DNA of 7,872 nucleotides from Acidilobaceae archaeon (lineage in GTDB: Archaea > Thermoproteota > Thermoprotei_A > Sulfolobales > Acidilobaceae): positions 1 to 7,872 of the forward strand of contig JALWEW010000107.1 of assembly GCA_027039295.1 (NCBI GenBank), in the 5' to 3' direction. The stretch's first letter is position 1. Every line of letters begins with the position of its first letter. Below, piece by piece: positions 1-5,659 of the stretch. Made by a program: the position numbers and the translations under genes. Under the pieces are notes generated by a model that ran no database searches, was not told the DNA's origin, and saw only the letters and a list, made by a program, of their open reading frames with translations.

Positions 1-167
1 GCACGTCGCCCCTACTGCTCTCCGAAGCGCCTCTACCCTCGTAGTAGGCCTGGCAGGACGCCCAGAGGAGCATCCAGCCCCTCTCCCTGAGCAGCGTCTC
101 CATTAGGCTGACTGCTTCTTTAAGCGAAGGATCTATGAGAGCCCTGAGGCGCTCTAAGGCCCAGCAC
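1..167 (-). CDS. nucS: Probable NucS/EndoMS mismatch endonuclease, N-terminal part only, with apparent frameshift near the start
   Basis: A minus-strand frame is open from about position 222 to the left window edge and reads like protein: an amphipathic segment containing IDPSLKEAV, then RGWMLLWASCQAYYEGRG and SSRGDV. This order (N/D-P-S-x-x-E-A, then C-x-x-x-YEGR, then GD) resembles, from memory, the N-terminal domain of archaeal NucS (DUF91), a nuclease that cuts mismatched or branched DNA; the catalytic domain would lie left of the window. The oddity is that this frame has no ATG, GTG or TTG before the conserved segment; its first ATG is at 103-101. A GTG at 167-165 lies in another frame that stops after 16 codons. 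Dropping one base in the AA at 156-157 (plus strand) joins that GTG to the conserved frame, giving 55 codons beginning MLGLERLRALIDPS. This could be a sequencing error, a real lesion or an unusual start. The NucS name rests on a short segment. Confidence 0.5.
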
Positions 168-202
168 CCCCGAGTCTCGCAGCGGGATCCCCCGGGGAAA
201 CA

Positions 203-212
203 TCTAAATATG
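203..212. promoter_or_regulatory. TATA box, possibly serving both divergent genes
   Basis: TCTAAATATG is the A/T-rich island in an otherwise very G+C-rich stretch. Its centre is about 38 bases before the ATG at 245, so transcription starting about 26 bases downstream would give a leader of roughly 10-15 bases for the GYD gene. Read on the other strand (CATATTTAGA), it lies about 40 bases before the GTG at 167 of the probable nucS, so a shared or bidirectional element is possible. No transcription data are available here. Confidence 0.5.
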
Positions 213-244
213 GGACCCGCCTATCGAATAATTGGTGTAACTAT

Positions 245-538
245 ATGCCCACATTTGTCGTGTTCTCGAAGTTAACTGATAAGGGGGCCGAGACCATCTT
301 CACCAAGCCAGAGCGCGTCAAGGAGGTTAACAGGGAGCTGGAGGAGATGGGCGTCAAGGTCAAGGAGCAGTACGTCATGCTGGGGGAGTGGGATTTTCTC
401 AACATCGTTGAGGCGCCCGACGAGCCCACCCTCCTCGCGGCCCTGACGAACCTCAACATGAGGGGCACGATAAGAACCGCCACTTATAGGATTGTGCCAG
501 TAGACGAGTACCTGGAGGCCGTCGCCTCTAAGAAGTAG
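245..538 (+). CDS. GYD-domain protein
   Basis: A 97-residue soluble protein with the features of the GYD family (dimeric alpha/beta ferredoxin-like proteins): an N-terminal strand MPTFVVFSKLTDKG, a helix at about residues 18-34 (KPERVKEVNRELEEMG), then LGEWDFLNIVEAPDE at 46-60, where the family usually has a GxYD turn, and a closing helix and strand (ALTNLNMRGTIRTATYRIV). The length is normal for the family and no signal peptide or membrane segment is seen. Biochemical function is not established for these proteins; a binding or sensing role is only a guess. ATG 245 is chosen because it begins the first family strand, a TATA box lies about 38 bases upstream, and GGTG at 234-237 could act as a weak ribosome binding site. 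Its last 11 bases overlap the 3' end of the convergent acyltransferase gene. Confidence 0.85.
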   Translation: MPTFVVFSKLTDKGAETIFTKPERVKEVNRELEEMGVKVKEQYVMLGEWDFLNIVEAPDEPTLLAALTNLNMRGTIRTATYRIVPVDEYLEAVASKK

Positions 539-1244
539 GGGCCTGAGGCCTCTCCCACAGCGCCTTTTTCTTCACGTATTCATCGTAGCTCCCGATAGGC
601 CTAGCCGGGTTCCCAGCTACGACCGTGCGAGGAGGCACGTTCTTAGTAACAACGCTTCCGGCAGCTACGACGGCGTACTCGCCTATCTCGACGCCGGGTA
701 GTATCGTTGCATTGCCCCCGATTACCGCTCCTCTCCCCACGCGGGCACCCCTCAGCCTCCTCGATGGGGGATACTTGTCGTTTAGGAAGACCGCGCGCGG
801 ACCTATGAATACGTCGTCCTCCACCACCGTGTAGGGTGGAATGTAGACTCCCGTCTCTATCCTAACATTAGAGCCTATGGTGACCCTCCCATCCAAGACT
901 GTAGATGACCCTATAATAGTGTACGGGCCAACCCTGACCTCCTCCCTAACGAGGACGTAATGCCCGGTTTGCACGCCGTCTCCCAGCTCTGAGCCTTCGT
1001 ATATGACCGTGTAATCTCTCACTACACACCCAGCTCCCAGTGTTGCCCCCCGGGAGGCGTCCATGGACTCGTAGGAGAGGTTCTTGAGGGCCCTGAGTGT
1101 GGCCGCCGCGGGGTAGCCTATCACAGCGTCGCCGATGTAGGTGCCGGGGCCCACCCGGCTGGGGCCCAATATGACAGCCCTAGGGGAGAGGCGCACCGCC
1201 TCCCCCACCTTGGCCCTTGGCGAGACGTACAAAGCTGGCACCAT
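528..1244 (-). CDS. Left-handed beta-helix (hexapeptide-repeat) acyltransferase, probably sugar-nucleotide N-acetyltransferase
   Basis: The 238-residue protein is made largely of hexapeptide repeats ([LIV]-G-x-x-x-x) from about residue 5 to 215, the signature of trimeric left-handed beta-helix acetyl-CoA transferases. Visible marks are a possible catalytic or acceptor-side histidine in TGHYVLVRE (His95), a loop with FLNDKYPPS (153-161), and the C-terminal coil VIGGNATILPGVEIGEYAVV followed by VVAGNPARPIG, typical of the WbpD/WlbB and WbbJ groups. With the aminotransferase 6 bases upstream, the likely reaction is N-acetylation of the amino group that the partner puts on a UDP-sugar, in the cytoplasm. 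An O-acetyl or other acyl transfer cannot be excluded. ATG 1244 starts the first beta-helix coil; no strong ribosome binding site is seen, so translation may depend on the upstream gene. The 3' end overlaps the GYD gene by 11 bases, tail to tail. Confidence 0.87.
   Translation of the reverse strand: MVPALYVSPRAKVGEAVRLSPRAVILGPSRVGPGTYIGDAVIGYPAAATLRALKNLSYESMDASRGATLGAGCVVRDYTVIYEGSELGDGVQTGHYVLVREEVRVGPYTIIGSSTVLDGRVTIGSNVRIETGVYIPPYTVVEDDVFIGPRAVFLNDKYPPSRRLRGARVGRGAVIGGNATILPGVEIGEYAVVAAGSVVTKNVPPRTVVAGNPARPIGSYDEYVKKKALWERPQAPTS
565..572 (+). terminator. Possible T-rich archaeal termination signal after the GYD gene
   Basis: TTTTTCTT begins 26 bases after the GYD stop codon on the plus strand and is the only notable T run nearby. 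Archaeal RNA polymerase terminates at such runs without a hairpin. The same bases encode a lysine run (KKK) near the C-terminus of the convergent acyltransferase, which alone could explain the T run. Confidence 0.3.
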
Positions 1245-1250
1245 CGAGCA

Positions 1251-2372
1251 CTATACGGTCCCTGTAATTATTTCTTTTACCTTGGAAGCGATCCACCGCA
1301 CCTCCTCGGGCTCTAGGCCTGGATGCACGGGTAGGCTTAGGACCTCGCTGGCAGCTCTCCTGGCGTTGGGGCACCCGTCGACGCAGTCTATGCCGAGCCT
1401 CCTGTAGAGCGGCTGGTCGGGTATGGCTCTAGGGTAGTGGACTGCAGTCTCGACGCCATGCACCTCGAGCCTTTCTCTGAGAGAGTCCCTGCCCGGAGGC
1501 GCTGTGACTCTTATGACGTATTGGTGGTAAACGTGCCTAGCCCAGGGCTCCTCGCGGGGGGTTACAACACCCTTCAGGCCGGCCAGCTCGGAGTTGAGTA
1601 TGGAGGCGTTCCTCCTCCTAGCCTCGTTTAACGCTTCGAGCTTCTCTAGCTGCACAAGACCTATGGCCGCCTGTATGCTCGTCAGCCTGAAGTTATAGCC
1701 TAACTCGACGTGGTTGTACTTGCCCAGCTCGCCGTGGGACCTGAGGAGGCGGGCCTTCTCGGCTAGCCCCCTGTCATTGGTCGTTATCATGCCCCCCTCG
1801 CCTGTGGTCATGTTCTTCGTAGCGTAGAAGCTGAAAGCTGCGGCATCGCCCAGGCTCCCAGCCTTCCTCCCGTATGCCTCAGCGCCATGCGCTTGCGCTG
1901 CATCCTCCAGGAGCAGTAGGCCGTGGTCTTCCGCTATCTCTCGGAGAGCCCGAGTATCGGCTGGATGCCCGTAGAGGTGCACTGCTAGTATGGCCCTTGT
2001 ACGGGGGGTGAGAGCCTCGAGAACCCTATCGGGGTCCATGTTATAGGTTCTCGGGTCTATGTCGACAAACACGGGCCTGGCCCCAACGTAGAGTATCGAG
2101 TTTGACGTTGCTATGAAGGTGAAGGGCGTGGTTATCACCTCGTCACCCTTACCTATACCAGCGGCCTTCAACATGAGGAACAGGGCCGTTGTCCCGTTGG
2201 AGGTGGCCACGGCGTAATCGACGCCAACATAACCAGCGAACCTCTCCTCAAACTCTTCAACCACGGGGCCGTGAGCCAGTCTCCCGGATAAGAGGACCCT
2301 CCTAACGGCCTCTATCTCCTCCTCGCCGATCTGGGGCTCCGCTATCCTAATCCTGACCCTAGAAGGAGTCAA
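1251..2372 (-). CDS. DegT/DnrJ/EryC1/StrS-family PLP-dependent sugar aminotransferase
   Basis: This 373-residue, full-length fold-type I PLP enzyme transfers an amino group (usually from glutamate) to a keto-sugar nucleotide. Visible motifs are SNGTTAL (58-64, PLP phosphate binding), TTPFTFIATSN (81-91), VHLYGHPAD (131-139), LLEDAAQAHGA (155-165, Asp157 to the pyridine nitrogen), FYATKNMTTGEGG (182-194, Lys186 the Schiff-base lysine) and GYNFRLTSIQAAIG (225-238). All key residues are present. It lies 6 bases upstream of the acyltransferase; the pair matches WbpE/WbpD or WlbC/WlbB sets that make 3-acetamido sugars, although the exact sugar cannot be read from sequence. The start is TTG at 2372-2370, supported by a strong ribosome binding site (2390-2382) and by the family N-terminus IRIAEPQIGEEE beginning a few residues later. 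It lies 57 bases downstream of the GPT-family gene. Confidence 0.93.
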   Translation of the reverse strand: MTPSRVRIRIAEPQIGEEEIEAVRRVLLSGRLAHGPVVEEFEERFAGYVGVDYAVATSNGTTALFLMLKAAGIGKGDEVITTPFTFIATSNSILYVGARPVFVDIDPRTYNMDPDRVLEALTPRTRAILAVHLYGHPADTRALREIAEDHGLLLLEDAAQAHGAEAYGRKAGSLGDAAAFSFYATKNMTTGEGGMITTNDRGLAEKARLLRSHGELGKYNHVELGYNFRLTSIQAAIGLVQLEKLEALNEARRRNASILNSELAGLKGVVTPREEPWARHVYHQYVIRVTAPPGRDSLRERLEVHGVETAVHYPRAIPDQPLYRRLGIDCVDGCPNARRAASEVLSLPVHPGLEPEEVRWIASKVKEIITGTV

Positions 2373-2381
2373 GCCCCGCGA

Positions 2382-2390
2382 CCCTCCTCC
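2382..2390 (-). promoter_or_regulatory. Ribosome binding site fixing a TTG start
   Basis: On the minus strand GGAGGAGGG ends 9 bases before TTG 2372-2370. It is the strongest Shine-Dalgarno match around this gene, and no ATG or GTG lies between it and the conserved N-terminus, so it decides the TTG start of the aminotransferase. Confidence 0.7.
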
Positions 2391-2419
2391 GGCCGGATCC
2401 CTAGGAGGCCTCGAGGGGT

Positions 2420-2437
2420 GTATAATGGATTAAATGA
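2420..2437 (-). promoter_or_regulatory. Possible internal promoter before the aminotransferase
   Basis: The 57-base gap after the GPT-family gene, together with the end of that gene, contains an A/T-rich run on the minus strand (TCATTTAATCC then ATTATAC). It lies about 50-60 bases before the TTG start, so transcription could begin about 25-33 bases before the aminotransferase. The run partly overlaps the stop codon of the upstream gene, so it may instead be incidental within one three-gene operon. Confidence 0.35.
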
Positions 2438-3455
2438 CCCCACGCCACGCTAGAAGCAGGAGCGCACCACTGATTAGCGCTTGCAGGAGTAGTATTGAAA
2501 CCACGACGCCTTCCTCGGTCGCCCTGCCCCTCAGCCTCTCGAGCAGCCTTATCATAATATGCTGGAGGCTGTAGGGGCCGCTTATCGGGGCCTTAATGGA
2601 GCCGTCGGGCTGCGGGACCGCGAAGTCCTCGACTCCCTCTCTCCAGACACCCTTGACTAAGCCCCAGAAGTAGAGGACTGCTTTCACGAAGTAGAGGGTG
2701 AAGAGTGCCACGCCGAACTTCTCGAAGTTGCCCAGCACAACGACGCCTGCATAGTAGGATCCCACGGCATAGGTGAGCGTGTTTCCCGGGAAGACCATCG
2801 CGGGATACCAGTTATAGACTAGGAAGGCCGCGAGCGCAGCGGCCATCACGAGGGAGGCCAAGCAAGCTAGCGTGAGGCCCTTGAGGGCAGCGTATATTGC
2901 GGTGCTGGCCATCAGCAGGAACCCCATGCCAGCCTCTAGGCCGTTGTAGCCTCCCAGCATGTTGAACCCATTAGCCGCTCCCACGACACCTATGGGCACG
3001 GCGACCAGGGGGTATAGGACTCCCAGGTTCACGACGCCTATCAGGGGGAGCTCTATCGTAGGCACCCCCGCCTTTATGACCACCAGAGGAGCGGATGCCG
3101 GGGCCATCGCCGTGATTCTTATCCACCGGGGCAGGCCCTTCTTCCAGCCTAGTATATCGTCTAGGAAGCCTATGAGCGCTGAGAGGAGGAGCAGTGATGA
3201 GAGGGCGAAGACCTCTGTCGAGTGGAAGTCTGCATTCCTTACGTACCTGTAGTAGAGGATTAGCATGTAGAGGCCCATGAGCGCGCCAAGGACAGCCGTG
3301 AGTCCTCCGGCCTCTGCTACCATTACGTTGCCTGGCTTGTTCATATCCCTGCCCACTAGGCCTGCGCGATGCGCCGCCCTGATCCACGGCGGTAGCAGGG
3401 CTAGTGTGACGGCGAATGCTACACCGAGTGAGACCGCGAGCGCTGCGTAGTCCAT
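2430..3455 (-). CDS. GPT/AglH-like polyprenyl-phosphate amino-sugar-1-phosphate transferase (glycosyltransferase family 4)
   Basis: A 341-residue integral membrane protein with about ten hydrophobic segments. Members of this family (MraY/WecA/ALG7; archaeal AglH) move a UDP-HexNAc phosphosugar onto dolichyl or undecaprenyl phosphate at the cytoplasmic face, the first membrane step of N-glycan or wall polymer synthesis. Diagnostic sites are RDMNKPGNVMVAEAGG (36-51, nucleotide side), GFLDDILGWKKGLP (96-109, the Asp99/Asp100 pair that binds Mg), ANGFNMLGGYNGLEAG (161-176) and FPGNTLTYAVGS (222-233). The loop at about 263-300 (VKGVWREGVEDFAVPQP) resembles the eukaryotic/archaeal ALG7-AglH group more than MraY. 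In an archaeon this points to dolichol-linked N-glycan initiation. ATG 3455 begins the first membrane helix, with a good TATA box about 37 bases upstream and a short leader. The neighbouring sugar-modifying genes support the glycan role. Confidence 0.9.
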   Translation of the reverse strand: MDYAALAVSLGVAFAVTLALLPPWIRAAHRAGLVGRDMNKPGNVMVAEAGGLTAVLGALMGLYMLILYYRYVRNADFHSTEVFALSSLLLLSALIGFLDDILGWKKGLPRWIRITAMAPASAPLVVIKAGVPTIELPLIGVVNLGVLYPLVAVPIGVVGAANGFNMLGGYNGLEAGMGFLLMASTAIYAALKGLTLACLASLVMAAALAAFLVYNWYPAMVFPGNTLTYAVGSYYAGVVVLGNFEKFGVALFTLYFVKAVLYFWGLVKGVWREGVEDFAVPQPDGSIKAPISGPYSLQHIMIRLLERLRGRATEEGVVVSILLLQALISGALLLLAWRGVI

Positions 3456-3487
3456 TACCCGGTGCCCCGTGGGCGGGTCCAGCTAGT

Positions 3488-3497
3488 CTATATTAAG
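3488..3497 (-). promoter_or_regulatory. TATA box for the glycan-precursor genes
   Basis: CTTAATATAG on the minus strand is centred about 37 bases before ATG 3455, so transcription would start near 3466 with an approximately 11-base leader. It lies in the 111-base divergent gap (3456-3566). Confidence 0.6.
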
Positions 3498-3528
3498 GGG
3501 GGCCCTCCGCGCTGCTATCAATAGCTCG

Positions 3529-3538
3529 CTTATAGAAG
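3529..3538 (+). promoter_or_regulatory. TATA box for the FAD oxidoreductase / GlcG pair
   Basis: CTTATAGAAG on the plus strand is centred about 34 bases before GTG 3567, implying transcription from about 3558-3561. It is separated by about 30 bases from the opposing TATA box of the glycan genes, so the two promoters share one intergenic region and could share a regulator. No clear operator palindrome was found between them. Confidence 0.5.
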
Positions 3539-3566
3539 TAAATCTCCCGGTGGGGCCTCCCTTGGT

Positions 3567-4796
3567 GTGGCGTGGGACTCCTGGGGGAGCCTCTTGAGGG
3601 ATTATGATGTAGTCGTGATAGGCGCCGGGGTGGCGGGCCTCTCCGTCGCCCGTGAGCTCTCCCGCTATGACGTGAGCGTTGCAGTGGTCGATAGGAGGGA
3701 GGGCGTGGGCCTCGAGATGACATCAGCCAATATGACGCTCGTGCGTCAGGGGGGCGACGGGCTCACGTTTAGGCCTGGTACCTTGCACGCGGAGTTGAAC
3801 GTTAAGAGCATACCCCTCTGGCCCAGGCTCGCCGAGGAGCTGGGCATAGGCTTTAGGAGGGTTGGGGGGCTCGGCCTTATTAGGAATAAGGTTGACTTCC
3901 AGAGGTTCATGAAGGCCTATAACAGGGCCTTCAGGTCATCCACAAAGCCGGGCGCACCCTACTATATACCAGAGGGCAGCTTCGAGCCCTTGAGGTTCCT
4001 TGGTAGGAGGGAGCTGAGGGAGCTGGAGCCTAATATAAACCCCTCCATTGAGGGGGCCCTCTACGACCCCAACCTAGCCGTGATAGACCCCGTCGAGTAC
4101 GCCAGGGCGCTGGCCGAGAACGCCAAGGCAAACAGGGTTGACCTATACCTAGGCGCTGAGGTTAAATCCGTCGAGCGCAGAGCAGACCATTTCATGGTCA
4201 ACACTGACAGTGAGGTCTTCAGGGCAGACTTCATAGTCAACGCCGCTGGCATCGACGCTGACCGCGTGGCCGAGATGGTCCCGGGGGCGCGGAACTTCTC
4301 CTATGTCCCCCTGAAGGGCGTGCTCGTAGACCTAGACGAGGAGGCCGGAGAGCTCTTCAGGCACCAAGCCTACTTCCTGGCGTCACCTCTAGAGCCCCAC
4401 GTGAGAGCCGTCGTACCACTCATCCACGGCGGCCTCCGGCTGGGAATATACCTCCAGCCCAGCCTCAGGAGCGACAAGAGCGTGCCGCCCGGCGCCGTGG
4501 AGCACGACCTCAGCGTAATGAGTGATATCGTGCCCGGCCGCGACTACAGGAGCCACGTGACCCGTGTGATAGTAGGCATCATGCCGTTCACTAATGCTGA
4601 GACGGGGTGGCACGACTACATAGTGGATATACCCGAGCTAGTGCCCAGGTGGGTCAACATCGTACTAGGCCCAGCGGGGGTGTCGGCCTCCCCCATGCTA
4701 GGCAGGAGAGTCGTCGAGCTACTTTCACTCTCGGGCCTCCAGCTCGAGGAGAAGAGGGGCTTCGACCCGAGGGCGAGGGCTAGCCTGGGGGTGTGA
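3567..4796 (+). CDS. FAD-dependent oxidoreductase, DAO fold, GlpA/LhgO-like
   Basis: The 409-residue flavoprotein has a dinucleotide-binding beta-alpha-beta start DYDVVVIGAGVAGLSVARE (12-30, Gly19/21/24) with Asp42 closing strand 2, the family segment RPGTLHAELN (69-78), NAAGID (225-230, FAD contact) and GPAGVSASPMLG (368-379). The order and length fit the glycerol-3-phosphate dehydrogenase / L-2-hydroxyglutarate oxidase branch, which oxidises hydroxyacids, polyols or amino acids and passes electrons to oxygen or quinone. The substrate is unknown. As I recall the family, an invariant histidine lies in the S-G-x-x-H-A-G region; here the equivalent stretch is SANMTLVRQGGDG (53-65), with no histidine, so the chemistry may differ. 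GTG 3567 fits the TATA box with an approximately 8-base leader. TTG 3594 would give MRDYDVVVIGAG after GGGGGAG at 3583-3589 and is a serious alternative. The stop overlaps the next start by 4 bases. Confidence 0.85.
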   Translation: MAWDSWGSLLRDYDVVVIGAGVAGLSVARELSRYDVSVAVVDRREGVGLEMTSANMTLVRQGGDGLTFRPGTLHAELNVKSIPLWPRLAEELGIGFRRVGGLGLIRNKVDFQRFMKAYNRAFRSSTKPGAPYYIPEGSFEPLRFLGRRELRELEPNINPSIEGALYDPNLAVIDPVEYARALAENAKANRVDLYLGAEVKSVERRADHFMVNTDSEVFRADFIVNAAGIDADRVAEMVPGARNFSYVPLKGVLVDLDEEAGELFRHQAYFLASPLEPHVRAVVPLIHGGLRLGIYLQPSLRSDKSVPPGAVEHDLSVMSDIVPGRDYRSHVTRVIVGIMPFTNAETGWHDYIVDIPELVPRWVNIVLGPAGVSASPMLGRRVVELLSLSGLQLEEKRGFDPRARASLGV

Positions 4797-5632
4797 GGGC
4801 CTTGAGTGTCCCGGAGAGGGTTACCCTGGATCTGGCGAGGCGCGTCATAGACGCTATGATAGCGTTCTCCATGGATAACGGACTCATGCCGGGGAGCTAC
4901 GCTGTAACGGACGCTGGCGGTCACGTGGTTGCATTCGAGCGCCGCGACCTAGCGCCCCCGGCCACAGCGGACATAGCTATAGACAAGGCCTGGACCGCAG
5001 CCACCATGAGGGCCTCCGGCAGGCTCCTCGAAGTCATAACCAGGGGGCAGGGGTGGAGGCTCAACGTGAAGTATGGCGGCCGCCTCACGGTGATACCCGG
5101 CACCATACCCATAATAGCTGGCTCGAGGATAATAGGCGGCATAGGCCACAGCGGCGACTCGGCCGAGAACGACCTCAGGATAGCCCAGGCGGGCCTCGCA
5201 GCAGTCTACAGGGAGGACCCACCTAAGCCCAGGAGCATAGACCCCCAGCTGGCCGCCGCGAGGAGCCTGGCGGAGAGAGTCCTAGAGGAGGCCTCGCGGG
5301 TGCACTACGAGCCCCTGGCGGTGGCGGTGACGGATGAGTGGGGCGGCCTAGTACTCATATACCGGCAGGACGACGCGCCCCCCGGCCTAGTCGAGCTAGC
5401 GCGCAGCAAGGCCTGGACGGCATCGGTATTTAAGATGCCATCCGAGAGGGCTAGGAACCTCTGCCCCGGCCTAGAGCCCTCCGCATGCAGGCTGGGCTGG
5501 AACGACCGCTTCCTACCACTACCAGGCGGCATCCACCTAGAGTGGGAGGGCCACGCCCTCGGACTAGGGATAGCAGGCCTTAACCCCGAGGAGGACGGGA
5601 GGCTAGCGAGACTCCTCACAGCCTCACACTAA
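4793..5632 (+). CDS. Tandem GlcG/HbpS (DUF336) two-domain protein
   Basis: The 279-residue protein contains two copies of the DUF336 fold, found in GlcG of glycolate operons and in the haem-binding sensor partner HbpS. Copy 1 covers about residues 8-140 (AVTDAGGHVVAFERRD at 37-52, IDKAWTAATM at 63-72, IPIIAGSRIIGGIGHSG at 105-121). Copy 2 covers about 152-279 (AVTDEWGGLVLIYRQDD at 178-194, RSKAWTASVFK at 204-214, GLGIAGLNPEEDGRLA at 257-272). KAWTA is repeated exactly in both, showing internal duplication; most family members have a single domain. Copy 2 has diverged, with a cysteine pair (224, 232) in its middle loop. Catalysis is not firmly established for the family. GTG 4793 overlaps the stop of the flavoprotein gene, implying coupling and a shared pathway; TTG 4802 is an alternative start. 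The gene ends 28 bases before the att site. Confidence 0.85.
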   Translation: MRALSVPERVTLDLARRVIDAMIAFSMDNGLMPGSYAVTDAGGHVVAFERRDLAPPATADIAIDKAWTAATMRASGRLLEVITRGQGWRLNVKYGGRLTVIPGTIPIIAGSRIIGGIGHSGDSAENDLRIAQAGLAAVYREDPPKPRSIDPQLAAARSLAERVLEEASRVHYEPLAVAVTDEWGGLVLIYRQDDAPPGLVELARSKAWTASVFKMPSERARNLCPGLEPSACRLGWNDRFLPLPGGIHLEWEGHALGLGIAGLNPEEDGRLARLLTASH

Positions 5633-5659
5633 GGCTATTGCCTCCTCGTTTCTGGTCCT

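Noticed and set aside
1..240. A plus-strand gene at the left edge
   Set aside because: Plus-strand frames there are broken by stops, for example the adjacent TAG codons in GTAGTAGG near 40-47, whereas a minus-strand frame is open and resembles NucS.
2971..3387. A 138-residue minus-strand frame inside the GPT-family gene
   Set aside because: It is an out-of-frame shadow with basic low-complexity composition; the overlapping frame has the family membrane helices and DD motif.
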